Made by a program: the position numbers and the translations under genes
Notes under the pieces: generated by a model
The model's input: only the letters and a program-made list of their open reading frames with translations
The model's database searches: none
Told to the model about the DNA's origin: nothing
Assembly: GCA_964504595.1 (NCBI GenBank)
Contig: CAZDEE010000024.1
Coordinates: forward strand, 1 to 13,850
Source of the DNA: CAG-826 sp964504595
GTDB taxonomy: Bacteria > Bacillota_I > Bacilli_A > RFN20 > CAG-826
Direction: 5' to 3'
Length of the DNA stretch: 13,850 bases
In this document: positions 6,999-13,850 of the stretch, in pieces
How the letters are laid out: every line of letters begins with the position of its first letter
Position numbering within the stretch: the stretch's first letter is position 1

Positions 6999-9890
6999 AT
7001 GAAAAAGGTTATTAAATTTTTAACTGTTTTATCTTTTTTAGGTTGTGTTGTTGCTTGTGATGGAAAAGACAATCTAGGTTCTTCATCTACAACCAATCAA
7101 TCTCCAACGTCTTCTCAACCTATTCAAGAGGAAAATCCAACAAAAGTTGTTATTGCAGGGCCTAGTTTTGTTGAAATCACAAAAACGATTCCTTTAGTCG
7201 CGGATGTTGTGACTAGTTCTTTTGATGAAGTTCATTGGGAGAGTAGCGATAGCGATATTGCTTCAATTAATGAGAAGGGAATTGTTACTGGTATAAAGGA
7301 AGGAGAAGCTATTATTACCGCAACATCGGTTAAATATCCTACTTTATCTGCGACTCATAAAGTGTTAGTAACTGTTCCAAAAATTACTTCTATTTCACTT
7401 TTTGTGGAAGGTAATGAAAATGTTGTTGAAGATTCACAAACTAAGTTTTATAAAGTTCCATTAGGACAAGTATTTTATATTAATTATGAATTAACTCCAT
7501 CTAATGGAAGAGAGCCTTCTTCAATTAGTTATGAAGTTTTAGTTAATGGAAATGCTTCTGCAGAAACAAATTCATATAGCTTAGAAATTCAAGAGGATAA
7601 TCGGGCAAAAGTAGTTTTCTATGATATTTTAGAAGGCGTTGAAATTGTTGCAAGTGCTCGTTATGATGATTATTTTGACGCTGTTAAAAAAGGTTCAAGA
7701 GTGTTCAATGTTTTTGATCCTAATATTGAAAATAATGCCAAAGTACTTTCTAAAATTGCAGAATTTAAGAAAGCTGAAAAATCATCACTCTTATCTTCTT
7801 CGATTATAAAAGAACGGAAATCTGTTATTAAAGGTGGAACCTCTTCTAATTATAGGGAAGAGATAACACATAAATCTTATTCTAATGCTTCTTATGTTTA
7901 TAAGAGTAATTCTGATAGCAAAGATAAAATAAATTTATATCACGGTATAAATAAAAATAAATATTATGCATTTTTATATGATGAAGAACAACAAATAACA
8001 GAAATTTATAAAAATGAAACTGCTTTAGATGGTAGTGAACTAGTGGAAAATGCTTCCTTATATTATGATGTAATGAGCGATGTTCCTGTTTATGGCCATA
8101 ATGGAATTTTAAATAACTATTTAAGTTCGGTATCAAATATTTCTGAAAATATTATTACATTTGGAAACACTACTTGCTACGCTTATGCAAATTATGCTTT
8201 TACTGATGATCAATATGTTATTTCCTCTAAGTATACAGATGATAATACTGGTATTCCTTACGATGTTAAGTTAACAATTAATTTAGATAAAAATAACGTT
8301 ATTAAGGGATATGCGTTCGAAGAGACTCTTACGCTTACTTATATAGAAGAAGATAAAGAAGTATCTGAAACAATTAGTTATAGTGAAAAAGCAAGTAATT
8401 TTGTATTTGGTAAGAAGACAACTGATTCTGCATATGAATCACTTCTTGATTTAAATCAATATTATTATAAAAAGTTTGATCTTGTAGATATTTCAGGAAC
8501 TAAAAATGATATAGGATTTTCTTATGATTATACAAATACATCAAAGTATGGAGCGGATTCAGTTGAAGTTGTTGATGGAATTAAAAAGTATAGTGCAACA
8601 TATGATAAGGCTTTAGTTTTTAAAATTGGAGATGGTTCTCCTTCAACTGCGACAACCTTAATCGATCAAATATCATCATCAAGTTCTAATCCTGATTCAA
8701 TTCCAAACGTTTCTATCACTTCAGCAGGAATTGTTACAATTAATGCGAAAAAAGATGAAAATAATAATGCATTACCAGGTAAATCAACCTTTACCTTTAC
8801 ATCTACATTGGGCTATAGTTGCAAGATCATTGTTGAATTTGCTAAAACTAATTTAAAAGGTCTTATTGCTACACACATCGATGAAAGCAATGATTTTGGT
8901 AAAGTGTTTAAAGGCGATTATAGTGATTATTTCTTCTTAAATACTAATCCTGATGAAGATATATATTCATTTGATATAGAAATTATAGAAGGCGCTGCGA
9001 ACGGCATTTCGTTATATCATCATGTAAAGAATGATCTTGATGATAATCCGGAGTTTAGTTATGCAATTGAATGTAAAATAGTTGGATTCTATAAATTTAA
9101 ATTTTATGTTGTAGAAGATGAATCAATTAAAACGGAGCAATACTATACAATTACTGTTGAAGAGCCTTATACAAAAGAATATTTAATTGAGCAATTGGTT
9201 ACTCCTAAAAAAGTTTATACATATTCTTCAGGATTGACTTTAAGTTTTGATATTGAATTTACAAGTGATACTTTATTAACATTTACTCAAACATTATATG
9301 GTGAAAGAATAGTTGAAACTATTAATTATAAAATTGAGGATGGAAGAATAATTATTCCAGAAACACAATATTTTAAGAATTCTAGCTTCTATTTTAGCAA
9401 AATTTTAGGAAATAAATGTCCGTTTAAGAAAGATTTATCAAGCATTTATTTTTACTTACAAATGACCGCGGATGAATCGTATGAAGATTCTGATGGGAAT
9501 ATAGTTGATTTCTTTAATAAATATGAATTTGTTGAGAAAAAAGAAATTGAAAATTTAAATGATTTCTTAGATGGCAAAACGATTTCTTCTGAATTCAATT
9601 TTATTGTTGGTGCAGGTATGTGTACAGCAAAAATAACATTTAATGATGGTAAAGCAGTATTTGTTATTACAAAAAATAGTGATTCATCCGTATTTGCGGA
9701 AATAACAATGGATTATGAAGTAATAAGTACAGATACAAATACTAGAATTAATTATAGTAATGTTCAATCATCTAATGCCGCAATTAAAGAGATTATTTCA
9801 ATGGATTATATTCAAGGTTCTGCAACATCATCAATTAAGATTGTATTTTATGTTAATGATAACAGAACAACTATAAGTTTCGATTTATAG
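6999..9890 (+). CDS. Large lipoprotein with N-terminal BIG2 (bacterial Ig-like) domain
   Basis: A 963-residue surface lipoprotein. The signal peptide ends in VVAC (17-20), followed by a Ser/Thr/Gln/Pro linker (27-47). Residues 48-127 form a clear BIG2 domain: W80-E-S-S-D, then IASINEKGIVTG (87-98) and GEAIITA (102-108), the usual BIG2 signature. About 128-240 is a second beta-rich, possibly Ig-like segment. About 247-472 starts with a helical Lys-rich stretch and continues as Tyr-rich strands, reminiscent of the modules in the two upstream genes. About 495-722 is beta-rich and contains VSITSAGIVTINAKKD (571-586), perhaps a degenerate Ig-like unit. The last 240 residues look like two related units, starting near 726 (YLIEQLVTPKKVY) and 853 (LNDFLDGKTISS). 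No catalytic site is visible. BIG2 domains usually act as spacers or adhesion modules on surface proteins. GGGAGGAAGG at 6986-6995 precedes the ATG. It is the last gene before the terminator at 9964-9998. Confidence 0.85.
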   Translation: MKKVIKFLTVLSFLGCVVACDGKDNLGSSSTTNQSPTSSQPIQEENPTKVVIAGPSFVEITKTIPLVADVVTSSFDEVHWESSDSDIASINEKGIVTGIKEGEAIITATSVKYPTLSATHKVLVTVPKITSISLFVEGNENVVEDSQTKFYKVPLGQVFYINYELTPSNGREPSSISYEVLVNGNASAETNSYSLEIQEDNRAKVVFYDILEGVEIVASARYDDYFDAVKKGSRVFNVFDPNIENNAKVLSKIAEFKKAEKSSLLSSSIIKERKSVIKGGTSSNYREEITHKSYSNASYVYKSNSDSKDKINLYHGINKNKYYAFLYDEEQQITEIYKNETALDGSELVENASLYYDVMSDVPVYGHNGILNNYLSSVSNISENIITFGNTTCYAYANYAFTDDQYVISSKYTDDNTGIPYDVKLTINLDKNNVIKGYAFEETLTLTYIEEDKEVSETISYSEKASNFVFGKKTTDSAYESLLDLNQYYYKKFDLVDISGTKNDIGFSYDYTNTSKYGADSVEVVDGIKKYSATYDKALVFKIGDGSPSTATTLIDQISSSSSNPDSIPNVSITSAGIVTINAKKDENNNALPGKSTFTFTSTLGYSCKIIVEFAKTNLKGLIATHIDESNDFGKVFKGDYSDYFFLNTNPDEDIYSFDIEIIEGAANGISLYHHVKNDLDDNPEFSYAIECKIVGFYKFKFYVVEDESIKTEQYYTITVEEPYTKEYLIEQLVTPKKVYTYSSGLTLSFDIEFTSDTLLTFTQTLYGERIVETINYKIEDGRIIIPETQYFKNSSFYFSKILGNKCPFKKDLSSIYFYLQMTADESYEDSDGNIVDFFNKYEFVEKKEIENLNDFLDGKTISSEFNFIVGAGMCTAKITFNDGKAVFVITKNSDSSVFAEITMDYEVISTDTNTRINYSNVQSSNAAIKEIISMDYIQGSATSSIKIVFYVNDNRTTISFDL

Positions 9891-9912
9891 AGTATATATT
9901 TATAAGAAAAAC

Positions 9913-9951
9913 TTTTTGAATTTTGGATTGCAAAATTTAAAACTTCAAAAA
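9913..9951 (+). repeat. AT-rich inverted repeats in the 3' UTR of the operon
   Basis: TTTTTGAA at 9913-9920 is the exact inverse complement of TTCAAAAA at 9944-9951. Inside it, ATTTTG (9920-9925) pairs with CAAAAT (9931-9936) around a 5-nt loop. The two could form an interrupted hairpin just before the terminator. The base pairs are weak and the region is AT-rich, so this may be chance. The rest of 9891-9963 shows no gene. Confidence 0.3.
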
Positions 9952-9963
9952 ACTATAAAATTT

Positions 9964-9998
9964 AGGGTGGTGTATTCTTGTGAATCATCATCCTTTTT
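9964..9998 (+). terminator. Intrinsic terminator of the five-gene lipoprotein operon
   Basis: AGGGTGGTG (9964-9972) pairs with CATCATCCT (9986-9994) with two G-T pairs. The stem continues with ATTC (9974-9977) against GAAT (9982-9985), with one bulged T (9973) and a TTGT loop. A run of five T (9994-9998) follows at once. It lies 74 nt after the last stop codon of the operon. Confidence 0.85.
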
Positions 9999-10005
9999 AT
10001 ATAAA

Positions 10006-10046
10006 TATATGAAAAAATGCATTTTTTTGTTGTTTTTTTTCATATA
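10006..10046. repeat. Nested inverted repeats upstream of the second promoter
   Basis: TATATGAAAAAA at 10006-10017 is the exact inverse complement of TTTTTTCATATA at 10035-10046. The same A-run also forms the perfect 16-bp palindrome AAAAAATGCATTTTTT (10012-10027). The two pairings cannot exist together. The block ends 5 nt before the -35 element of the next gene, so it could be an operator or a bent A-tract upstream element, or a weak backup terminator. Confidence 0.5.
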
Positions 10047-10051
10047 ATTGC

Positions 10052-10080
10052 TTTACAAAATTGAGTCTTTTTTATATTAT
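10052..10080 (+). promoter_or_regulatory. SigA-type promoter for the InlB-repeat lipoprotein
   Basis: TTTACA at 10052-10057 and TATTAT at 10075-10080 have the ideal 17-nt spacing. Each differs from the vegetative consensus at one position. Transcription would start near 10087, giving a leader of about 43 nt. The terminator just upstream supports an independent transcription unit. Confidence 0.7.
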
Positions 10081-10091
10081 TAAAAAATAAA

Positions 10092-10109
10092 AAACACATA
10101 TATGTGTTT
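10092..10109. repeat. Perfect 18-bp palindrome in the leader
   Basis: AAACACATA at 10092-10100 is followed directly by its inverse complement TATGTGTTT at 10101-10109. It falls about 5 nt after the predicted transcription start and ends 3 nt before the ribosome binding site. It could be an operator for a dimeric repressor. In RNA it could be a 7-bp hairpin with a UAUA loop that protects the 5' end or affects translation. Confidence 0.6.
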
Positions 10110-10112
10110 AAG

Positions 10113-10119
10113 AAAGGAG
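10113..10119 (+). promoter_or_regulatory. Ribosome binding site that fixes the start of the last lipoprotein gene
   Basis: AAAGGAG at 10113-10119 is 10 nt before the ATG at 10130. A TTG in the same frame at 10124 would add only Met-Phe and lies just 4 nt from the site, too close for good initiation. The ATG start gives the usual MKKQF signal peptide. Confidence 0.8.
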
Positions 10120-10129
10120 ACAATTGTTT

Positions 10130-13100
10130 ATGAAAAAACAATTTTTACCATTACTTTTTGCATTAGTTTTGGTAGGATGTGGAAAAAATGATAATCCTAC
10201 GACAACAGAGCCTACAACAGAGGGACCTAAGTCATATTATATTTCTTCTGCATCCGATATTGTAGGTGGTTCAATTACTTTCTCTTCAGTAGAAGCAGTT
10301 GCGGGCACTACAATTTCTGTGTACGCTACCGCAAATGAAGGTTATAGCTTTGTTTCATTTTCTTCAAATGTTAATAGTGTAACATTTTCACAAGTAGACA
10401 CAACTGAAAATATTGAGTATACATTTGTTATGCCTACTAGTGATATTACTATTGATGCAGAATTTTCACTTAATAATTATTCAATTTCTGCTTCAAGTAT
10501 CTCTAATGGAAATATTACCTTCTCAGCTACTCAAGCGTCTGTAGGAACATCAGTTGTTGTTGATGTTACTGCAAATAAAGGATATGAATTAAAAACTATC
10601 GGCAGTGAAGTTGAAGGTGTTGTGCTTTCTCCAGTTACTGTTGGAAGTAAATACAAATTCAACATGCCTGGAAGAGATGTAGTTATCGATGCTACATTTG
10701 AAAAGATTAGTTATGATGTAATTGTTGCATCTTCTATCAAAGGAGGATCAATTACTGTTTCTCCTTCTAAAGCTAATGTTGGAGATAAAGTTACAGTTAC
10801 ATATACTGCAGATGCTGGTTATAAATTTGATGAAATTACCACAAATGTTGATGATTTATCATTAACAGAAGGAGATAACAACACTTATTCATTTACAATG
10901 CCAGCTGCAGATGTTGTTGTGGACGCTTCCTTTAGCTCGAAGATTTTTACAGTTGAAACTGTAGAAGCTGAAGGAGGATATTTATTTGTTTCGATAACAA
11001 AGACAATTTTAGGAGATAAGGTTATAGTTGATGTTGTAACTGAAAGTGGATATAAGTTTGATGGAATCACCGCTGACGATGATAATCTTGAAATTAAAGA
11101 AATTGAAGAAAATAAATCATATAGCTTTATAATGCCAGAAAACAATGTTACTTTAACTCCAAAATTTGTTGCTTCTGTAAAGGTTTCATCAATTAAAACT
11201 GATACAAGTACAGGTAATTTAATGTTCTCAATAAGTGAAGGGGATGAATTTTATAAAGGAGATAAAGAAAAGATAATCATTTCTAACTATTATTCTTTAG
11301 CATATGATTGTGAAAGATTATATGTTCATATAAATGATAAAGTCTATCGTCCTAAACTCGATGAAAATGATGATAAAAAGGCAATTGTTGATTTTGAAGT
11401 TCCAAATACTAATTTAGATATTACAATTGTTTCATCAAGTAATACTGAAAGTGAAACGGGTTATAGTATTAAATTCGAACATGATGAATATGTTAGTATT
11501 TATGGATATGAAGTCGATAAAAAGTATTCCTATTTATCTGCAAAAATATTTATTAAACATGGTTATCTTGTTAATTCTGTAAAATACTTAGAAGAAGGAT
11601 CAGATACTTGGGTTGATGATAGTATTTCTTTCTATAATGATGTTGCTACATTTAGCATTCATGGTTTTAGTAAAAATCGTACTTATAAAATTGAAGGAGA
11701 AATGGTTGGCGAAAAACGTATTTCTTACGCTAATTTAGATCAAGTTAATATTTCTTCTTATGGTAGCAGTGAACCTATCGAATCGGTAATGCCAGGAACA
11801 GATGTTTCAATGAGAGTTACCGCTAAAGATAGTGGAAGTTATATTAAATCAATTAAAGTATATGGAATTCAAGGAACAAATGAATTAGTTCTTTCAGCAG
11901 CGGATTATATTAATTTTAAAATGCCAAGTAATGATATTATTATCGTTTTTGAAACTAGCACATGCGGAAAGTTAATTGTTGAAGAATGTGAAGCAATTAA
12001 AGAATCAATTGCTAGTTTAAATAGTTATTCATTATCTCCTATAACTGGAGCCGCTCCTGGAAAGAGTTTCTATCTCTTATTTAATGTTAATGATGGATTC
12101 TATGTTAAAGGAATCAAAATTAATGGAGAAAATTCTAGTGTATCCATAAATTCATCTTATTCTAATTATTCTTATCAAGTAAACTTAACAATGCCTGCGG
12201 ATGGAAGCGATATGAATATTTCATTTGATTATGCTGTTACACATAAAGTAGAAATTGATTCTGCAATGGATGTCACAAATGGAACTATTTCTATTAATTC
12301 TGGAACATCATATGCAGCAGGACAAGAAGTTAATATTAGTATAAATCCAAAAACTGGATTTGATGAAATTGATGAAATTTCAGTAGTAGGACATGATGAT
12401 GTTGAAGTTACTATAATCGATCCACGTAGATCAGCTAAGTTTGTAATGCCAGATTATGATGTTAAATTAACAGCAACATTCAAAAAGGCAGAAACATCTT
12501 CTGTTACTGTTAATGAATTAACCGCTACCGCTCAAGAAGGATTAAAATCATTCTCTATTCAAGGATGGAGATCAAATTCATCATTAAGTGCAGCAGGAAC
12601 AGAAACCTTTATTAAAGGGGAAACAATTAATTTTTCTGTTACAACCAAGAGTGGTTATGTAGCAAAAATTATTATTAAAGATAATGGTAACGAAGAAACA
12701 ATAAATAGTACTTATGGTAATAAGACAGAAGATTCAACTCAATATTCATTTGATACTTATTCTATTGAGGGTTCTAATGTTGAAATAACTATTAGTGTGG
12801 AAGTACTTGCACCATTAAATGTAACTATTGAAAATGAATATGGTATAACACTTTCTTATAAAGTAAATGAAGCTACAGTTTCTACATTAGAAAATGCTTT
12901 ATATGTAGGCGATTTCTTAAGCGTTTCTACAAGTGATAATGCTGAAAATGGATATTATTACGCTATTGAAGTATCGTATACAAATGATGCTGAAACAGAA
13001 CTTACTAAAGATTATTATGGCAATTATACAATTAACGATGATATAACAATTAAGGTTGTTAAAAAAGCAGGATATACATTTGCTATTAATTGTGAAGATG

Positions 13101-13354
13101 GAATGTATTGTTATGGAAGCTTAAATATTAATGGAGAAACAGAATATTTAGGTTCTTCTACTTCATTAATAATCGATGCAGAATCAACTCTTGGTTCTAG
13201 TTATATTTGTGCTTATAGCAGTGCAAAAATTGTTATAACAATGGGTAATCAAGAACTTGTTAATCGAAATTGTGAAAGCTATGAATATGTTTACTTTATC
13301 CAAGAAAATACTGTAATAACCGGAAATATTGTTATTACAATTACAAGAGCGTAA
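10130..13354 (+). CDS. Large lipoprotein with tandem divergent InlB B-repeat-like modules
   Basis: A 1074-residue lipoprotein: MKKQF start, hydrophobic core, lipobox LVGC at 14-17, then a Thr/Pro/Glu linker (22-33). The rest is a chain of beta-rich modules. The first four (about 35-348) match the divergent InlB B-repeat pattern: GGSITF-type start, AxVGxxVxVxxTAxxGY, then a MPxxDVxIDAxF ending. Their Met-Pro pairs are at 101, 179, 257 and 335. Three later modules keep the ending: MPSND (598-602), MPADG (688-692) and MPDYDVKLTATF (773-784). Between 349 and 590, and after about 790, the modules are much more diverged, some with VPNTNLDITI-like endings. About 12 modules fit the length. Such repeats usually form rod-like stalks or adhesion surfaces on Gram-positive cells; ligand and partner are unknown. 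No catalytic motif, LPXTG or C-terminal membrane segment is seen, so the lipid is the only anchor. It has its own promoter and terminator. Confidence 0.87.
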   Translation: MKKQFLPLLFALVLVGCGKNDNPTTTEPTTEGPKSYYISSASDIVGGSITFSSVEAVAGTTISVYATANEGYSFVSFSSNVNSVTFSQVDTTENIEYTFVMPTSDITIDAEFSLNNYSISASSISNGNITFSATQASVGTSVVVDVTANKGYELKTIGSEVEGVVLSPVTVGSKYKFNMPGRDVVIDATFEKISYDVIVASSIKGGSITVSPSKANVGDKVTVTYTADAGYKFDEITTNVDDLSLTEGDNNTYSFTMPAADVVVDASFSSKIFTVETVEAEGGYLFVSITKTILGDKVIVDVVTESGYKFDGITADDDNLEIKEIEENKSYSFIMPENNVTLTPKFVASVKVSSIKTDTSTGNLMFSISEGDEFYKGDKEKIIISNYYSLAYDCERLYVHINDKVYRPKLDENDDKKAIVDFEVPNTNLDITIVSSSNTESETGYSIKFEHDEYVSIYGYEVDKKYSYLSAKIFIKHGYLVNSVKYLEEGSDTWVDDSISFYNDVATFSIHGFSKNRTYKIEGEMVGEKRISYANLDQVNISSYGSSEPIESVMPGTDVSMRVTAKDSGSYIKSIKVYGIQGTNELVLSAADYINFKMPSNDIIIVFETSTCGKLIVEECEAIKESIASLNSYSLSPITGAAPGKSFYLLFNVNDGFYVKGIKINGENSSVSINSSYSNYSYQVNLTMPADGSDMNISFDYAVTHKVEIDSAMDVTNGTISINSGTSYAAGQEVNISINPKTGFDEIDEISVVGHDDVEVTIIDPRRSAKFVMPDYDVKLTATFKKAETSSVTVNELTATAQEGLKSFSIQGWRSNSSLSAAGTETFIKGETINFSVTTKSGYVAKIIIKDNGNEETINSTYGNKTEDSTQYSFDTYSIEGSNVEITISVEVLAPLNVTIENEYGITLSYKVNEATVSTLENALYVGDFLSVSTSDNAENGYYYAIEVSYTNDAETELTKDYYGNYTINDDITIKVVKKAGYTFAINCEDGMYCYGSLNINGETEYLGSSTSLIIDAESTLGSSYICAYSSAKIVITMGNQELVNRNCESYEYVYFIQENTVITGNIVITITRA
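10232..11173 (+). repeat. Four tandem canonical modules (protein-level repeat, about 234 bp each)
   Basis: The ATG-CC(T/A) codons of the Met-Pro motif start at 10430, 10664, 10898 and 11132, exactly 234 bp apart three times. The Gly-Tyr pairs within the modules (residues 71, 151, 230, 307) are spaced 80, 79 and 77, so small compensating indels exist. The DNA itself has diverged strongly, so this is old duplication and not a recent expansion. Confidence 0.85.
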
Positions 13355-13370
13355 GCACATTTTATAAGTT

Positions 13371-13414
13371 AAAAAAAGGGATAACCATTATAGTTAGTGG
13401 TTACTCCTTTTTTT
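13371..13414. terminator. Strong bidirectional terminator between convergent genes
   Basis: Two 20-nt arms (13371-13390 and 13395-13414) enclose a TAGT loop. The left arm starts with seven A and the right arm ends with seven T. Pairing is complete except for two G-T pairs and one A-C mismatch, with a CC/GG core in AACCA/TGGTT. A T-run is available in both directions, so it can serve the InlB-repeat lipoprotein gene and the converging minus-strand gene. I see nothing further in 13415-13469. Confidence 0.88.
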
Positions 13415-13469
13415 ATGCTTTAATAAAGTTTATAATTCTTATTTTTAATTATCTAATTATGAATTAATA

Positions 13470-13850
13470 TTACTTAATAAAGTTTTTCTTTTTTAAAATA
13501 GTAAATGATAGGAAACTAATTAAAGACAAAGTAATTAAAATATTTGTTGATGACTTAATACATCCATTATTAAGATCGCTAGGATGTTTATATACTTTAA
13601 ATGAGCCTGTATAAAATGTAGCTTTACAATACTCGCTAAATTTTGTTTCTAGAGAACAGATAACATTATAATAATCACCTTTATCTTCATATTTAAATAG
13701 TTTTCCTTCTATTTCTTTTTGTTGACCATTATAAGTGGTATAAAGAAGATTAAAGCTAGCTTTTTTAATATTTTGGTGTTTCTTTAATGTGAATTCTTGT
13801 CCATCAATATATTGAATTAAATTAGAAAAAAAGCTACAAGAATTATTGGT
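13470..13850 (-). CDS. 3' end of a surface protein with C-terminal membrane anchor (partial)
   Basis: The minus strand is open from the window edge for 126 codons to a TAA at 13472-13470. The fragment contains no Met, so the start lies beyond 13850. The visible part begins TNNSCSFFSN and has polar, Tyr- and Lys-rich sequence with several beta-like stretches (for example ASFNLLYTTYNG, residues 31-42), as in an extracellular domain. It ends with an NNGC stretch (94-97), then a hydrophobic span at about 104-119 (ILITLSLISFLSFTIL) and the tail KKKNFIK. This predicts a single C-terminal transmembrane helix with the short basic tail inside the cell. The Gly-Cys just before the helix resembles tripartite C-terminal sorting tails, but no LPXTG is present. 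Codon and base use match the neighbours. Function is unknown. It converges on the lipoprotein gene and shares its terminator. Confidence 0.75.
   Translation of the reverse strand, partial: TNNSCSFFSNLIQYIDGQEFTLKKHQNIKKASFNLLYTTYNGQQKEIEGKLFKYEDKGDYYNVICSLETKFSEYCKATFYTGSFKVYKHPSDLNNGCIKSSTNILITLSLISFLSFTILKKKNFIK

Noticed and set aside
7882..8136. 84-residue open frame on the minus strand
   Set aside because: It is antisense to the BIG2 lipoprotein gene. Its His/Tyr/Phe-rich composition comes from AT-rich sense codons.
10124..10129. TTG at 10124 as start of the InlB-repeat lipoprotein
   Set aside because: It lies only 4 nt from the Shine-Dalgarno core. The ATG at 10130 has better spacing and gives the standard MKKQF leader.
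10885..11145. 86-residue Ser/Thr-rich open frame on the minus strand
   Set aside because: It is antisense to modules of the InlB-repeat gene. Its composition mirrors the sense Val/Asp/Glu codons.
13415..13469. Repeated TTAATAAAGTTT copies near 13420 and 13474
   Set aside because: This is a short AT-rich match. The second copy overlaps the 3' end of the minus-strand gene, so it is likely chance.
1..13850. Mycoplasma-type code (TGA as Trp)
   Set aside because: All long genes use TGG for Trp and read through with standard stops; no in-frame TGA occurs in them.
1..13850. CRISPR array, tRNA, rRNA, insertion sequence or LPXTG anchors
   Set aside because: I saw no short regularly spaced repeats, no cloverleaf with CCA-type ends, no transposase motifs or terminal repeats, and no LPXTG followed by a membrane helix.

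Overview
The window is low-GC, AT-rich DNA (roughly 30% GC by eye, not computed) with strong AGGAGG-type ribosome binding sites, Lys-rich signal peptides, intrinsic terminators and the standard genetic code (all long genes use TGG for Trp and close on TAA or TAG). This fits an uncultured low-GC Bacillota or Mycoplasmatota-like bacterium (gut RF39, Erysipelotrichales or Acholeplasma-type lineages are candidates). The taxon is inferred from style only; the window holds no rRNA, tRNA or housekeeping gene.

Layout: (1) 88-9890 is a tightly packed, same-strand run of five lipoprotein genes with junctions of -1, +2, +2 and +14 nt, very probably one operon. It opens with two tandem M6-like (immune inhibitor A-type) metalloprotease paralogues. 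The first has lost the zinc site (RETCH...S) and the second keeps it (HETGH...D). Next come two distantly related lipoproteins built from diverged modules of about 200 residues, then a 963-residue lipoprotein with an N-terminal BIG2 domain. (2) 9891-10129 is a 239-nt gap with an intrinsic terminator, several inverted repeats and a good SigA-type promoter. (3) 10130-13354 is a sixth, 1074-residue lipoprotein made of tandem divergent InlB B-repeat-like modules. It ends at a strong bidirectional terminator. (4) 13470-13850, minus strand, is the 3' end of a convergent gene running off the window. It encodes a surface-type protein with a C-terminal Gly-Cys plus transmembrane plus Lys-rich tail.

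Read together, this is a cell-surface locus: all six complete genes encode lipoproteins exported by Sec and anchored by a lipidated Cys, and the seventh looks membrane-anchored. Only the second gene has a recognisable catalytic site. The simplest model is one surface protease accompanied by a catalytically dead paralogue and by binding or adhesion-type lipoproteins of unknown ligand. That model is inference. The best candidate for something undescribed is the protease/pseudoprotease pair co-transcribed with the modular lipoproteins.
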